Part shown: positions 18,931 through 28,019 of the stretch, in pieces
Numbering within the stretch: position 1 is the stretch's first letter
Layout: each line of letters begins with the position of its first letter
Origin: Ensifer adhaerens
Lineage (GTDB): Bacteria > Pseudomonadota > Alphaproteobacteria > Rhizobiales > Rhizobiaceae
Assembly (NCBI RefSeq): GCF_002940685.1
Contig: NZ_PNFP01000020.1
Span: 1 to 64,000 of the forward strand
Direction: 5' to 3'
Length of the DNA stretch: 64,000 nucleotides
The notes under the pieces: generated by a model
What the model was told of the DNA's origin: nothing
What the model saw: the letters and a program-made list of their open reading frames with translations, nothing else
The model's database searches: none
Program-made: the position numbers and the translations under genes

Positions 18931-19139
18931 TGGTTGCTTGAGGCCTATGTAAGTACGGCAGACAGGTTTGCAAATGGCAACAGCCCATGGGCGCAATCTT
19001 CGCTCTGTTCCCGGCGTCCGCTGATTCGAATCGAACACTCAAGTTCTGGATATTTCAGCTTTTGCCTGATAAGGAGCGGCCCAGATCGCAAGCTGGAGCG
19101 GGATTAAGGGTTCCGCACCGGCGCATACAGGAGAGCCCG

Positions 19140-19748
19140 ATGGCAGAAGCCACGTCCAGCCGCACTGCAGAGGTTTCGCGCAAGACCAACGAAACCGCAG
19201 TGTCCGTATCGGTCAATATCGACGGCACCGGCGTTTCGAAGATTTCGACCGGCGTCGGTTTCTTCGACCATATGCTGGACCAGCTCGCCCGCCATTCCCT
19301 CATCGACATGGAGATCAAGACGGACGGCGACCTGCATGTCGACGACCACCATACGGTCGAGGACACCGGCATTGCCATCGGCCAGGCCATTGCCAAGGCG
19401 CTCGGCGACCGGCGCGGCATCACCCGCTATGCCTCGCTGGACCTTGCGATGGACGAAACGATGACCCGCGCGGCGGTGGACGTTTCCGGCCGGCCGTTCC
19501 TCGTCTGGAACGTGACGTTTACCTCGCCGAAGATCGGCACCTTCGACACGGAACTCGTGCGCGAATTCTTCCAGGCGCTTGCCCAGCATGCCGGGATCAC
19601 GCTGCATATCCAGAACATCTACGGCGCCAACAACCATCATATCGCCGAGACCTGCTTCAAGTCCGTCGCCCGCGTGCTCCGCACGGCAACCGAAATCGAC
19701 CCGCGCCAGGCCGGCCGCGTTCCCTCGACCAAGGGGACCCTTGCCTAA
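19140..19748 (+). CDS. hisB: Imidazoleglycerol-phosphate dehydratase
   Basis: Seventh step of histidine synthesis, monofunctional form of 202 residues. Metal-binding repeats are clear: [26 protein letters not shown]-like [11 protein letters not shown], and [10 protein letters not shown] plus [12 protein letters not shown] 19140 has AGGAG nine bases upstream; the open frame upstream is not conserved. First gene of the cluster hisB-DUF2628-hisH-hisA-hisF-hisE-coaA. Confidence 0.97.
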   Translation: MAEATSSRTAEVSRKTNETAVSVSVNIDGTGVSKISTGVGFFDHMLDQLARHSLIDMEIKTDGDLHVDDHHTVEDTGIAIGQAIAKALGDRRGITRYASLDLAMDETMTRAAVDVSGRPFLVWNVTFTSPKIGTFDTELVREFFQALAQHAGITLHIQNIYGANNHHIAETCFKSVARVLRTATEIDPRQAGRVPSTKGTLA

Positions 19749-19772
19749 AGCGGCCAGTCACTGGCTGAACCC

Positions 19773-20243
19773 ATGGCTTCTTACATGATCCTCACCCCGC
19801 CGGGTGCACGCGCCGACGACGAGCGCGCGCGTTTTGTCGCCGACGGCTTCTCCTGGTGGGCTTTCCTTTTCCCGGCGCTCTGGCTTTTCGCCAAACGCCA
19901 ATGGGTCATCGGAATCGCAGTTGCTGTTCTGCAGATCTCGTTAATCTTCCTGTCAAACCACGAGAGCGGATTCCTGCCATCGCTCTTGGCGCAGCTCGCG
20001 CTACGGCTCGTGGTCGCGCTCGAAGGCCCGGTTCTGGTTGCGCGCAGCCTGGCGGCCCGCGACTGGACGCTGCGTTCGATCGTTCCGGCATCGAACCTGG
20101 AGGCCGCTGAAGAGATCTACTTCACCAGCGTGGCGCCGGCCGAGAGAACCTCGGCCCCATCCTCCCCGGCCGACTGGACCGTGCGCAAAGCCTCAACCGG
20201 CGGCCCCGGCCTCGGCCTTTTTGATTCCTACGGAGAACGCTGA
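19773..20243 (+). CDS. DUF2628 domain membrane protein
   Basis: A 156-residue protein with two or three hydrophobic segments ([32 protein letters not shown], and a weaker third) and a Ser/Ala-rich C-terminal tail. The FxWWAFLFPxLWLxxKRxW pattern is the DUF2628 signature. Function is unknown. It sits 24 bases after hisB and its stop overlaps the hisH start by one base, so it is expressed with the histidine genes. Confidence 0.85.
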   Translation: MASYMILTPPGARADDERARFVADGFSWWAFLFPALWLFAKRQWVIGIAVAVLQISLIFLSNHESGFLPSLLAQLALRLVVALEGPVLVARSLAARDWTLRSIVPASNLEAAEEIYFTSVAPAERTSAPSSPADWTVRKASTGGPGLGLFDSYGER

Positions 20244-20893
20244 TGCGCGTCGCCATCATCGACTACGGCTCGGGCAACCTGCGCTCGGCCACCAAGGCCT
20301 TTGAACGGGCCGCCCGCGAAGCCGGCATTGCAGCCGAGATCGACCTCACCGACAAGCCGGAGCGGGTGGCAAGCGCCGACCGCATCGTGCTGCCGGGCGT
20401 CGGCGCCTATGCCGATTGCCGCCGCGGCCTTGCGGCCGTCGATGGCATGGAGCAGGCACTCACAGAAGTCGTGGAACAGGCCGGGCGGCCGTTCCTCGGC
20501 ATCTGCGTCGGCATGCAGCTGATGTCGTCGCGGGGGCTCGAAAAGACCATTACCCATGGTTTCGGCTGGATCCCCGGCGATGTCGTCGAGATGACGCCCA
20601 CTGATCCCACGCTGAAGATCCCGCAGATCGGCTGGAACACGCTGACGCTCAAGCGCGCGCATCCGTTGTTTGACGGCATCCAGGTTGGCGAAGGCGGTCT
20701 GCATGCCTATTTCGTGCACTCGTACCACCTGGCGGCCGAGAATGCCGACGACGTGGTCGCCGAGGCTGACTACGGTGGCCCGGTCACCGCTTTCGTCGCC
20801 AACGGCAACAAGGCCGGCTCGCAGTTCCACCCGGAAAAGAGCCAGGCGCTCGGCCTCGCCCTCATCTCGAATTTCCTGCGCTGGAAGCCCTGA
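20243..20893 (+). CDS. hisH: Imidazole glycerol phosphate synthase, glutamine amidotransferase subunit
   Basis: A 216-residue class I glutaminase giving ammonia to HisF. The nucleophile Cys is in [12 protein letters not shown]; the catalytic His and Glu are in [10 protein letters not shown]. Starts at the ATG sharing one base with the DUF2628 stop. Confidence 0.97.
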   Translation: MRVAIIDYGSGNLRSATKAFERAAREAGIAAEIDLTDKPERVASADRIVLPGVGAYADCRRGLAAVDGMEQALTEVVEQAGRPFLGICVGMQLMSSRGLEKTITHGFGWIPGDVVEMTPTDPTLKIPQIGWNTLTLKRAHPLFDGIQVGEGGLHAYFVHSYHLAAENADDVVAEADYGGPVTAFVANGNKAGSQFHPEKSQALGLALISNFLRWKP

Positions 20894-20921
20894 GCTTTCG
20901 CACGACTGATTGGACAGACCC

Positions 20922-21659
20922 ATGATACTCTTTCCCGCGATCGACCTGAAAGACGGGCAATGCGTGCGCCTGAAGCTCGGCGACATGGACCAGGCCACGG
21001 TTTACAACCCGGACCCGGCAGCCCAGGCCCGTGCGTTCGAGGAGCAGGGCTTCGAATGGCTGCACGTTGTCGACTTGAACGGCGCCTTTGCCGGTGAGAC
21101 GGTCAACGGTGCCGCCGTCGACGCCATCCTCAAGGCAACCAAAAACCCGGTGCAGCTCGGCGGTGGCATTCGCACGCTCGACCATATCGAGAACTGGCTG
21201 TCGCGCGGGCTTGCGCGCGTCATTCTCGGCACCGTCGCCGTGCGCGATCCGGCGCTCGTCATCGAAGCCTGCGCCAAGTTCCCGGGCAAGGTCGCCGTCG
21301 GCATCGATGCCAAGGGCGGCAAGGTCGCCGTCGAAGGCTGGGCCGAGGCTTCCGAACTCGGCGTGATCGAGCTTGCGAAGAAGTTCGAAGGCGCCGGCGT
21401 CTCGGCGATCATCTATACCGACATCGACCGCGACGGCATCCTGACCGGCATCAACTGGGCCTCGACGCTGGAACTCGCGGATGCGGTTTCGATTCCGGTC
21501 ATCGCATCGGGCGGCCTCGCCTCGATGGACGACATCCGCCGGATGGTCGCACCGGAGGCAACGAAACTCGAAGGCGCCATCTCCGGCCGCGCGCTCTATG
21601 ACGGCCGCATCGACCCGCAGGAGGCGCTGGACCTGATCCGCGCCGCGAGAAAGGCTTGA
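20922..21659 (+). CDS. hisA: ProFAR isomerase (HisA)
   Basis: Beta/alpha-barrel isomerase of 245 residues in the histidine pathway. Catalytic Asp residues are in [14 protein letters not shown] and [13 protein letters not shown] 20922 (MILFPAIDL) is preferred; TTG 20910 would add four residues. Confidence 0.97.
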   Translation: MILFPAIDLKDGQCVRLKLGDMDQATVYNPDPAAQARAFEEQGFEWLHVVDLNGAFAGETVNGAAVDAILKATKNPVQLGGGIRTLDHIENWLSRGLARVILGTVAVRDPALVIEACAKFPGKVAVGIDAKGGKVAVEGWAEASELGVIELAKKFEGAGVSAIIYTDIDRDGILTGINWASTLELADAVSIPVIASGGLASMDDIRRMVAPEATKLEGAISGRALYDGRIDPQEALDLIRAARKA

Positions 21660-21663
21660 AATC

Positions 21664-22440
21664 ATGTCTCTCAAAGCCCGTGTCATTCCCTGCCTCGACG
21701 TCAAGGACGGCCGTGTGGTCAAGGGCGTCAACTTCGTCGACCTGATCGACGCCGGCGACCCGGTGGAAGCGGCGCGCGCCTATGACGCCGCCGGCGCCGA
21801 CGAGCTCTGCTTCCTCGACATCACTGCCTCCTCGGACAATCGCGAGACGATCTTCGACGTCATCGCGCGCACCGCCGAACAGTGCTTCATGCCGCTGACA
21901 GTGGGCGGCGGCGTGCGCCAGGTCTCGGATATCCGCAAGCTGCTCTTGGCCGGCGCCGACAAGGTGTCGATCAACACGGCCGCGGTGAAGAACCCGGAAT
22001 TCGTCGCCGAAGCCGCCGACAAGTTCGGCAACCAGTGCATCGTCGTCGCCATCGACGCCAAGAAGGTGTCGAAGGACGGCGAAGCCGACCGCTGGGAAAT
22101 CTTCACCCATGGCGGACGCCAGACGACCGGCATCGATGCGGTCGACTTCGCCCGCCGGGTCGTCGACCTTGGCGCCGGCGAGATCCTTCTGACCTCGATG
22201 GACCGCGACGGTACCAAGAGCGGCTACGACATCGCGCTCACCCGCGCGGTCGCCGATGCGGTTCGCGCCCCGGTGATTGCGTCCGGCGGCGTCGGCACGC
22301 TCGACCACATGGTCGCCGGTATCAAGGACGGTCACGCGACCGCCGTGCTTGCCGCCTCCATCTTCCACTTCGGCACCTATAGCATTGGCGAAACCAAGCG
22401 CTTTATGGCCGAGCATGGCATCGCCATGCGCCTCGATTAA
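21664..22440 (+). CDS. hisF: Imidazole glycerol phosphate synthase, cyclase subunit
   Basis: A 258-residue barrel protein that forms IGP and AICAR with HisH. Catalytic Asp residues lie in [14 protein letters not shown] and [15 protein letters not shown]. It begins four bases after hisA. Confidence 0.97.
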   Translation: MSLKARVIPCLDVKDGRVVKGVNFVDLIDAGDPVEAARAYDAAGADELCFLDITASSDNRETIFDVIARTAEQCFMPLTVGGGVRQVSDIRKLLLAGADKVSINTAAVKNPEFVAEAADKFGNQCIVVAIDAKKVSKDGEADRWEIFTHGGRQTTGIDAVDFARRVVDLGAGEILLTSMDRDGTKSGYDIALTRAVADAVRAPVIASGGVGTLDHMVAGIKDGHATAVLAASIFHFGTYSIGETKRFMAEHGIAMRLD

Positions 22441-22456
22441 GGCTCCAGGATCTCCC

Positions 22457-22780
22457 ATGGCTGACTTCACACTTTCCGACCTCGAAGCCATCGTCGCGAC
22501 ACGCGCGCAAGCGGCACCGGAGGAATCCTGGACGGCAAAGCTGGTGGCGGCCGGCCAGCCGAAAGCGGCAAAAAAACTCGGCGAGGAAGCGGTCGAGACC
22601 GTGATTGCGGCCATCAGCAACGACCGCGCGAATCTCGTCGCCGAAAGCGCCGATCTCATCTATCATCTGATGGTCGTATTGAAGATCGCCGACGTTCCGT
22701 TGCAGGATGTGCTCAACGAACTTCAGCGGCGGACCAACCAATCCGGCCTGCAGGAAAAGGCAAATCGGCAGACCCCATGA
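22457..22780 (+). CDS. hisE: Phosphoribosyl-ATP pyrophosphatase
   Basis: A 107-residue all-helical MazG-like pyrophosphatase, second step of histidine synthesis. The motif [14 protein letters not shown] and [11 protein letters not shown] carry the metal-binding Glu and Asp residues. ATG 22457 is used; the longer open frame upstream runs inside hisF. The stop overlaps the coaA start by four bases (ATGA). Confidence 0.96.
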   Translation: MADFTLSDLEAIVATRAQAAPEESWTAKLVAAGQPKAAKKLGEEAVETVIAAISNDRANLVAESADLIYHLMVVLKIADVPLQDVLNELQRRTNQSGLQEKANRQTP

Positions 22781-23769
22781 CGATAGCGGCGAAAGACATC
22801 GAAGCAGCCGACCTGCCCGACCACCCCGAAAAGCGGGACTATTCGCCCTATCATTTCTTCACCGCCGAGGAATGGTCTCGCTTTCGTGCCGATACGCCGA
22901 TGACGCTGACGGCCGATGAGGTGCAGCGGCTGCGCTCGCTGAACGACCCGGTCGATCTTCGCGAAGTCCGGCAGATCTACCTGTCGCTGTCGCGCCTTCT
23001 CTCCACCCATGTGGAATCGTCGCAGATGCTGTTCGAGCAGCGCAAGCGCTTCCTCAGCATGTCGGAGACGAAGACACCCTTCGTCATCGGCATTGCCGGG
23101 TCGGTCGCCGTCGGCAAGTCGACCACGGCGCGTATCCTGGCGCAGCTCCTGTCGCGCTGGCCGTCGAGCCCGAAGGTCGATCTGGTGACGACGGACGGCT
23201 TTCTCTATCCGAACGCCGTGCTCCAGCGCGAAAATATGATGGACCGCAAAGGCTTCCCGGAAAGCTACGACGTCGGCGCGCTGCTGCGCTTCCTGTCGGC
23301 GATCAAGGCCGGCCAGCCGAACGTCAGGGCGCCGAGCTATTCGCACCTCACCTATGACGTGCTGCCGGACCAGTTCACCGTCATCGACCGACCGGACATC
23401 CTGATCTTCGAAGGCATCAACGTGCTGCAGTCGCGCAACCTGCCCGCGGATGGCAAGATCGTGCCTATGGTGTCGGATTTCTTCGACTTCTCGATCTATA
23501 TCGATGCCGAGGAAAGCCTGATCCACAGCTGGTACGTCAACCGCTTCATGCGGCTGCGCGAAACCGCCTTCAAGAACCCGGAATCCTACTTCCATCGCTA
23601 CGCCACGATCAGCGAGGACGCCGCCCGCGCTATTGCCGAGGGCCTGTGGCACAACATCAACCTCAAGAACCTGCACCAGAACATCCTGCCGACGCGCCCG
23701 CGCGCCGACCTGATCCTGCAGAAGGGTCCGAACCACCTGACGGAAAAGGTGGCGCTCCGGAAACTCTGA
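22777..23769 (+). CDS. coaA: Type I pantothenate kinase
   Basis: First step of coenzyme A synthesis, 330 residues. Walker [10 protein letters not shown] (near residue 107) and the family segments [20 protein letters not shown] and YSHLTYD are present. Translationally coupled to hisE by a 4-base overlap, an arrangement also known in other rhizobia. Confidence 0.96.
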   Translation: MTIAAKDIEAADLPDHPEKRDYSPYHFFTAEEWSRFRADTPMTLTADEVQRLRSLNDPVDLREVRQIYLSLSRLLSTHVESSQMLFEQRKRFLSMSETKTPFVIGIAGSVAVGKSTTARILAQLLSRWPSSPKVDLVTTDGFLYPNAVLQRENMMDRKGFPESYDVGALLRFLSAIKAGQPNVRAPSYSHLTYDVLPDQFTVIDRPDILIFEGINVLQSRNLPADGKIVPMVSDFFDFSIYIDAEESLIHSWYVNRFMRLRETAFKNPESYFHRYATISEDAARAIAEGLWHNINLKNLHQNILPTRPRADLILQKGPNHLTEKVALRKL

Positions 23770-23780
23770 GTTTTCAGCGC

Positions 23781-23830
23781 AGAGGAATCTCAGGAAACGT
23801 GTGAGGCGGTTTTCCGCCCGAGGTTGCGCC
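23781..23830. repeat. Degenerate RIME-like arm / possible coaA terminator
   Basis: The stretch around GCGGTTTTCCGCCCG, with GAGGAA-TCAGGAAACGTGTG on its left, resembles the first palindrome of the RIME element at 24591-24641, but the outer arms no longer pair well. The inner GGCGG-TTTT-CCGCC hairpin could terminate coaA or alkB transcription. Confidence 0.4.
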
Positions 23831-23845
23831 GTTTCAAATAGTTGA

Positions 23846-24457
23846 TCAAGGATTGACGCGGCGCAGCGTCAGGTTGAGCCGACCGCCGTTCTTGAGCAGC
23901 GTCGAGGTGTCCGGATAGATCCGGTCGACGCCATGGAAGGCGAGCCGCCCTTCCCCGCCCAGCACCACGACATCACCGCTTTCCAGCCGGAAGGACATGG
24001 TCTGTCCGCCGCGCGTGTTGCCGCCGACACGAAACAGGCAGCTGTCACCGAGCGAAATCGACACGACAGCCGTTTCGAGATCACGCTCGTCGCGGTCCTG
24101 GTGGAGGCCCATGCGCGCCTCCTCGGAATAGAAGTTTACCAGGCATGCTTCCGGCATCTTGCTGCTGGCGGAAACCGCGCTCCAGATGTCGAGAAGCACC
24201 TCCGGCATCGGCGGCCAGGACCGGCCGGTCACCGGATGCTGAGCCTGGTAACGATAGCCGCGCTCGCGATCCGTGACCCAGCCGAGCGAGCCGCAATTGG
24301 TCATGCGGACCGACATGGGTTTTCCGGTCTTCGGCATCTCCGGCACGAAGAGCGGCGCCTCGGCAACGACTGACCGAATCGCCTCGACCAGTTGCTCCTG
24401 CCGGGTGCGATCGAGATAGCCCGGGATATGCCTGACCCCTTTCGGGAGCACCTGCAT
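23846..24457 (-). CDS. alkB: AlkB family alpha-ketoglutarate-dependent dioxygenase
   Basis: Oxidative demethylase of alkylated DNA bases, 203 residues. Iron ligands are His and Asp in MGLHQDRDERD and a later His in GRLAFHGVDRI; RLNLTLRRV near the end binds 2-oxoglutarate. NFYSEEARMGLHQD matches the canonical AlkB nucleotide-recognition region. ATG 24457 (MQVLPKGVRHIPGYL) is chosen; the open frame continues 81 codons upstream through a repeat element and gene debris. RIME-like sequences lie on both sides. Confidence 0.9.
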   Translation of the reverse strand: MQVLPKGVRHIPGYLDRTRQEQLVEAIRSVVAEAPLFVPEMPKTGKPMSVRMTNCGSLGWVTDRERGYRYQAQHPVTGRSWPPMPEVLLDIWSAVSASSKMPEACLVNFYSEEARMGLHQDRDERDLETAVVSISLGDSCLFRVGGNTRGGQTMSFRLESGDVVVLGGEGRLAFHGVDRIYPDTSTLLKNGGRLNLTLRRVNP

Positions 24458-24483
24458 CGAAAAAGCCCCTATTGTTCCAGGCC

Positions 24484-24595
24484 GAGAAGTGCTGTCGGCA
24501 CCATAACGAAGCGGCCAATCGGCATAAGCGACATCCGTCGGCCCGACAACGTGATCGCCCAGGTTCCTGCGGCCATTCTGAAAACGCGTCAGAGC
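24484..24595 (-). pseudogene. Remnant of the C-terminal part of the neighbouring secreted-protein gene
   Basis: Reading the alkB frame upstream of its start gives ALTRFQNGRRNLGDHVVG followed by PTDVAYADWPLRYG. I remember the GPTDVAxxxW-RYG pattern as the C-terminus of a rhizobial family of small secreted proteins whose N-terminal half matches the 24725-24982 gene. The fragment starts at the RIME boundary and shares reading frame with that gene. Family assignment is from memory. Confidence 0.45.
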
Positions 24596-24698
24596 GGGAT
24601 GAGGAAAAAGTGTGCGCGGTTTTCCGCCCGCATCCCGCTCTAGCTTACAAGGATGGATCACGATGAATTGGGTCGGATCGACCCAATTCATCGTGATC
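24591..24698. repeat. RIME1-like intergenic mosaic element
   Basis: A 108-bp unit of two palindromes. The first has outer arms AGAGCGGGAT/ATCCCGCTCT (24591-24600 and 24632-24641) around GCGCGGTTTTCCGCCCGC. The second is a perfect 20-bp inverted repeat (24656-24675 and 24679-24698) with a three-base centre. Size and two-palindrome layout match the Rhizobium-specific intergenic mosaic element RIME1. It separates the two halves of a probable broken gene. Confidence 0.82.
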
Positions 24699-24724
24699 AA
24701 GTGCGAATACCGTCAGGCCATCCA

Positions 24725-24982
24725 TCATATCCGCTTCGTCGCGCAACTCGGTCGTTTCGGCTCGACCTGCATGAAGGCCCAGTTGGGAGCGACACGCATG
24801 GTCGTGACGACGAATTCGACGGGCCCGCGCATCTCCGCTTCGACCACCGGACGGATCGCGTCGAGGATGGCGGCGCGCTCGACGCTGCCCCTGGCGGGTT
24901 CACGGAAAGGCTCAGCCAGCGAAGCGCCGGCAAGCCAGAGGCTCGCCAGCGCGGCAATCGCAAGAGGACGCCTGAAGGACAC
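24725..24982 (-). pseudogene. Small secreted protein gene, 3' part truncated by the RIME element
   Basis: Encodes 85 residues with a clear signal peptide (MSFRRPLAIAALASLWLAGASLA), then ERAAILDAIRPVVEAEMRGP and VEFVVTTMRVAPNWAFMQVEPKRP, and ends abruptly in SCATKRI. Relatives I recall are about 130-140 residues and continue to a GPTDVAxxxW C-terminus, which is found in the same frame beyond the RIME element. I infer disruption of a once-continuous gene with loss of the middle. It starts three bases from the end of the upstream LysM gene, so it is probably still transcribed. Confidence 0.6.
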
Positions 24983-24984
24983 GC

Positions 24985-25458
24985 TCAGGCCGCATCGAGA
25001 TCCGGAATGCGCAGGACCTGGCCGGGATAGATCTTGTCCGGATGGGTCAGCATCGGCTTGTTGGCCTCGAAAATCAGCGTGTGCTTCGCGCCCTTGCCCT
25101 TGCCGTATTGCGCTTCGGCGATCTTCCAGAGGTTGTCGCCCTTCTTGACGGTGTAGAAGACCGGCGCCTTGGCGGGCGCCGGTGCGGCACCGGCATCGGC
25201 GACCTTGAGCTCCGAGGCCTCGACGGCGGACACGCCGAGCGTGTTGCCGACGGCGACGACGGCCTTTTCGAAGACGCTCTGGTCCTTCACGACACCCTTC
25301 AGCACGACCTTGTCACCGGCCACTTCGACCTGCACATCCTTGGTGCCGAGATCGTGGGATGCAAGTTCCTTCTGAACGCTTTCGGCATCCGGCGCATCGT
25401 CATCGCCGCCGATGCCGAGCTTCTTGCCGGCGTTCTTGATAAAGCTGAAAAGACCCAT
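24985..25458 (-). CDS. BON-LysM domain protein (Kbp/YgaU type)
   Basis: A 157-residue protein with an N-terminal BON domain (SVQKELASHDLG, VVLKGVVKDQSVFEKAVVA), an Ala/Pro linker (AGAAPAPAKAPV) and a C-terminal LysM domain (YTVKKGDNLWKIAEAQYG, KIYPGQVLRIP). This matches E. coli Kbp (YgaU), a cytoplasmic K+-binding protein; there is no signal peptide here either. ATG 25458 (MGLFSFIKNAGKKLG) has AGGAGAT six bases upstream and is preferred over the upstream extension. Confidence 0.88.
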   Translation of the reverse strand: MGLFSFIKNAGKKLGIGGDDDAPDAESVQKELASHDLGTKDVQVEVAGDKVVLKGVVKDQSVFEKAVVAVGNTLGVSAVEASELKVADAGAAPAPAKAPVFYTVKKGDNLWKIAEAQYGKGKGAKHTLIFEANKPMLTHPDKIYPGQVLRIPDLDAA

Positions 25459-25536
25459 GAATATCTCCTTTTGCGAAAACACTGCTCGATAAGAGAGGGC
25501 GCTGCCGGCCAAAAGGCAAGGGAGCGGCAAAAAGAA

Positions 25537-25971
25537 TCAATCGCCTGCAGGGCGCCCCCTGAGCTTCTTGATTTCGCCCCGCCCTGACTTTTCCTTGAGG
25601 CGACGCTCGACCGAACCGCGGGTCGGCTTCGTCTTCTTGCGCGGTGGTGGGGGCGGTTCGGCGGCTTTGAGAATGAGCTCCTTCAACCGCTCGCGTGCGT
25701 CCTCGCGATTGCGCTCCTGGCTGCGAAAGCGGCTGGCCTCGATCATCAGCACGCCCTCTTTCGAGGCGCGCTTGCCGGCGATCTTCAGCGCATTGGCCTT
25801 GATGCGATCCGAGAGCGCCGGGGAGGCCTGGACGTTGAAGAACAGTTGGACCGCGGTCGAGACCTTGTTGACGTTCTGTCCGCCCGGCCCGCCGGCCAGC
25901 ACGAATTGCTCCGTCAGCTCCCAGCCGGCAATCACGATGTTGTCGTTTATATAGAGCGGGTCGCTCGCCAT
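25537..25971 (-). CDS. arfB: Alternative ribosome-rescue factor ArfB
   Basis: A 144-residue peptidyl-tRNA hydrolase that frees ribosomes stalled at mRNA ends. The GGQ motif is in LAGGPGGQNVNKV (residues about 26-38), followed by TAVQLFF and a basic C-terminal tail (PPPRKKTKPTRGSVERRLKEKSGR) that enters the empty mRNA channel. The short length without codon-recognition domains separates it from release factors 1 and 2. Confidence 0.93.
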   Translation of the reverse strand: MASDPLYINDNIVIAGWELTEQFVLAGGPGGQNVNKVSTAVQLFFNVQASPALSDRIKANALKIAGKRASKEGVLMIEASRFRSQERNREDARERLKELILKAAEPPPPPRKKTKPTRGSVERRLKEKSGRGEIKKLRGRPAGD

Positions 25972-26034
25972 GGTTCACCTCGCCCCGATCTATGGCACAG
26001 AGCGAACCTCTTGAAAACATTCGCCATGAAAACG

Positions 26035-26061
26035 GAAAACCCGGCCACGAGGACCGGGTTT
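26035..26061 (-). terminator. Probable terminator after pckA
   Basis: About a 10-bp stem AAACCCGGCC/GGACCGGGTTT with one mismatch and a short loop. On the minus strand it is followed by T-rich sequence (CCGTTTT). It lies 25 bases beyond the pckA stop and abuts the parS-like site. Confidence 0.55.
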
Positions 26062-26072
26062 CACGTGAATCA
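26057..26072. other. parS-like ParB-binding 16-mer (site B)
   Basis: GGTTTCACGTGAATCA matches TGTTTCACGTGAAACA at 14 of 16 positions with an intact TTTCACGTGAA core. It lies in the arfB-pckA gap, 10.7 kb from site A. ParB binding is inferred. Confidence 0.5.
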
Positions 26073-26085
26073 TAGCCGACGATGC

Positions 26086-27696
26086 TTATTCGGCGGCGAT
26101 CTTGGTGCCCGGAGCGGCGTCGCGAACACTGCCATCCACATGGCTCTCGAACTTGGCGAAGTTCGTGATGAACATGTCGACGAGGCGGCGGGCCTGTGCG
26201 TCATAGGCTGTGCCATCGGCCCAGGTCGAGCGCGGGTCGAGGATGCCGTCGTCGACACCGGGGACCGAGACCGGAACGGCAAAGCCGAAGTTGGCGTCGG
26301 TGCGCAGTTCAGCAGCATTCAGCGAGCCGTCGAGGGCGGCGGCGAGCAGAGCACGCGTGACCTTGATCGGCATGCGGCTGCCGGTGCCGTAGGCGCCGCC
26401 GGTCCAGCCGGTGTTGACCAGCCAGCAGGTGACGCCGTTCTTGGCGATCAGGTCCTTCAGGAGGTTGCCGTATTCCGACGGATGACGCGGCATGAACGGT
26501 GCGCCGAAGCAGGTCGAGAAGGTCGCTTCCGGCTCGGTGACGCCCTTTTCCGTGCCGGCAACCTTGGCGGTGTAGCCGGAGAGGAAGTGGTACATCGCCT
26601 GTTCCGGCGTCAGCTTGGCGATCGGCGGCATCACGCCGAAGGCATCGGCGGTCAGCATGATGATGGTGCGCGGCTGCGGTGCGGTGCCGGTGGCGCTGGC
26701 GTTCGGGATGAAGTCGAGCGGGTAGGCGCAACGGGTGTTTTCCGTCAGCGAACCGTCGTCGAAATCAGGAACGCGGCGCTCGTCGAGCACGACGTTTTCC
26801 ATGACGGTGCCAAAGCGGCGGGTCGTGGCGTAGATTTCCGGCTCTGCGGCTTCCGACAGGCGGATCGCCTTGGCGTAGCAGCCGCCTTCGAAGTTGAAGA
26901 CGCCCTGTTCGCCCCAGCCGTGCTCGTCGTCGCCGATCAGCGTGCGGGTCGGATCGGCCGAAAGCGTCGTCTTGCCGGTGCCGGAGAGGCCGAAGAATAT
27001 CGCGGTGTCGCCTTCAGGGCCGACATTCGCCGAGCAGTGCATCGGCATGACGCCCTTCTTCGGCAGCAGGTAATTGAGGACGGTGAAGACCGACTTCTTC
27101 ATCTCGCCGGCATAGGAGGTGCCGCCGATGAGGATGAGGCCATTGGTGAAATCACAGGCGATGACCGTCTCGGTGCGGCAGCCGTAGCGCTCCGGATCGG
27201 CCTTGAAGCTCGGCAGGTCGATGATCGTCAGCTTCGGCAGGAACGCGGCAAGCGCTTCGCGGGCCGGACGGATCAGGAGATTGCGGATGAACAGCGAATG
27301 CCAGGCATATTCGGTGACGACGCGGGTCGGGAGAGCGTTGTCGGCATCGGCGCCGCCGACGAGATCCTGAACGTAGAGCGACATACCCTTGGCATGCTCA
27401 AGCATGTCCTTGCGCAGCAGGGCGAAATGCTCCGGCGACATCGGCTTGTTGTTGTCCCACCAGATCTGATCGTCGGTGTTTCCATCGCGAACGACGAACT
27501 TGTCCTTCGGCGACCGGCCGGTGTGCTGGCCGGTGCGGGCAACGAGCGCGCCATGCGCCGTCAGCTCAGCCTCGCCGCGGCGAAGAGCCTCCTCATAAAG
27601 CTCTGCGGCTTCGAGGTTGTACCGGACCGTCTCGAGGTCGGTAAAGCCGAGTTTTTCCAAGCCGTTCGCGAGATTGCGAGTGCCGAGTTGCTCCAT
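26086..27696 (-). CDS. pckA: Phosphoenolpyruvate carboxykinase (ATP)
   Basis: Gluconeogenic conversion of oxaloacetate to PEP, required for growth on succinate and other C4 acids. 536 residues. Signatures: [19 protein letters not shown], the P-loop [13 protein letters not shown], and the metal/nucleotide segment GDDEHGW. ATG 27696 has GAAGGAAG upstream. Divergent from chvI across a 323-base AT-rich region holding two operator-like repeats. Confidence 0.97.
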   Translation of the reverse strand: MEQLGTRNLANGLEKLGFTDLETVRYNLEAAELYEEALRRGEAELTAHGALVARTGQHTGRSPKDKFVVRDGNTDDQIWWDNNKPMSPEHFALLRKDMLEHAKGMSLYVQDLVGGADADNALPTRVVTEYAWHSLFIRNLLIRPAREALAAFLPKLTIIDLPSFKADPERYGCRTETVIACDFTNGLILIGGTSYAGEMKKSVFTVLNYLLPKKGVMPMHCSANVGPEGDTAIFFGLSGTGKTTLSADPTRTLIGDDEHGWGEQGVFNFEGGCYAKAIRLSEAAEPEIYATTRRFGTVMENVVLDERRVPDFDDGSLTENTRCAYPLDFIPNASATGTAPQPRTIIMLTADAFGVMPPIAKLTPEQAMYHFLSGYTAKVAGTEKGVTEPEATFSTCFGAPFMPRHPSEYGNLLKDLIAKNGVTCWLVNTGWTGGAYGTGSRMPIKVTRALLAAALDGSLNAAELRTDANFGFAVPVSVPGVDDGILDPRSTWADGTAYDAQARRLVDMFITNFAKFESHVDGSVRDAAPGTKIAAE

Positions 27697-27806
27697 GGTC
27701 AAGCTTCCTTCGTGTTTGGCCATTGGCGTTGAATTTCGCCGGACCTTACTTGCATGCTCGCTCAAAAACAAGACGGCGTCAAAAAAAGAATAATGATTTC
27801 AGTATA

Positions 27807-27819
27807 TTAATCGATTTAA
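27807..27819. promoter_or_regulatory. LacI-type operator candidate 1 (pckA)
   Basis: TTAATCGATTTAA has the central CG and near-dyad symmetry typical of LacI/GalR-family operators. It lies 111 bases upstream of the pckA start. S. meliloti pckA is known to be controlled by the LacI-type regulator PckR; assignment of this site to it is inference. Confidence 0.4.
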
Positions 27820-27836
27820 AGAAATTTATCGTTTTT

Positions 27837-27849
27837 TTAATCGGTTGAA
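27837..27849. promoter_or_regulatory. LacI-type operator candidate 2 (pckA)
   Basis: TTAATCGGTTGAA resembles the first element and lies exactly 30 bases from it, about three helical turns, which would put two dimers on the same DNA face. Confidence 0.38.
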
Positions 27850-28019
27850 ATCGGCCTGGCGAACACCGATCTGAGACGCGCTGTCCTATCGTCACGAAAG
27901 ACGCTTTTTGGTCTTCGCCACAATTTGTTCCACCTTTATACTCACTAACGCAGCCGTGACTCGCGAATGCCGGAGTTTTCGGGGACGGACCGGCACCTCA
28001 AAAGACGGAGTTGAACACG

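Larger units (their letters stand above)
27697..28019. promoter_or_regulatory. pckA-chvI divergent regulatory region
   Basis: Holds a marked AT-rich block (27776-27845) in otherwise GC-rich DNA, including the two operator-like elements listed separately. The chvI-proximal half (27850-28019) is of normal GC content and carries GACGGAG before the chvI start. No coding sequence is supported. Confidence 0.7.
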
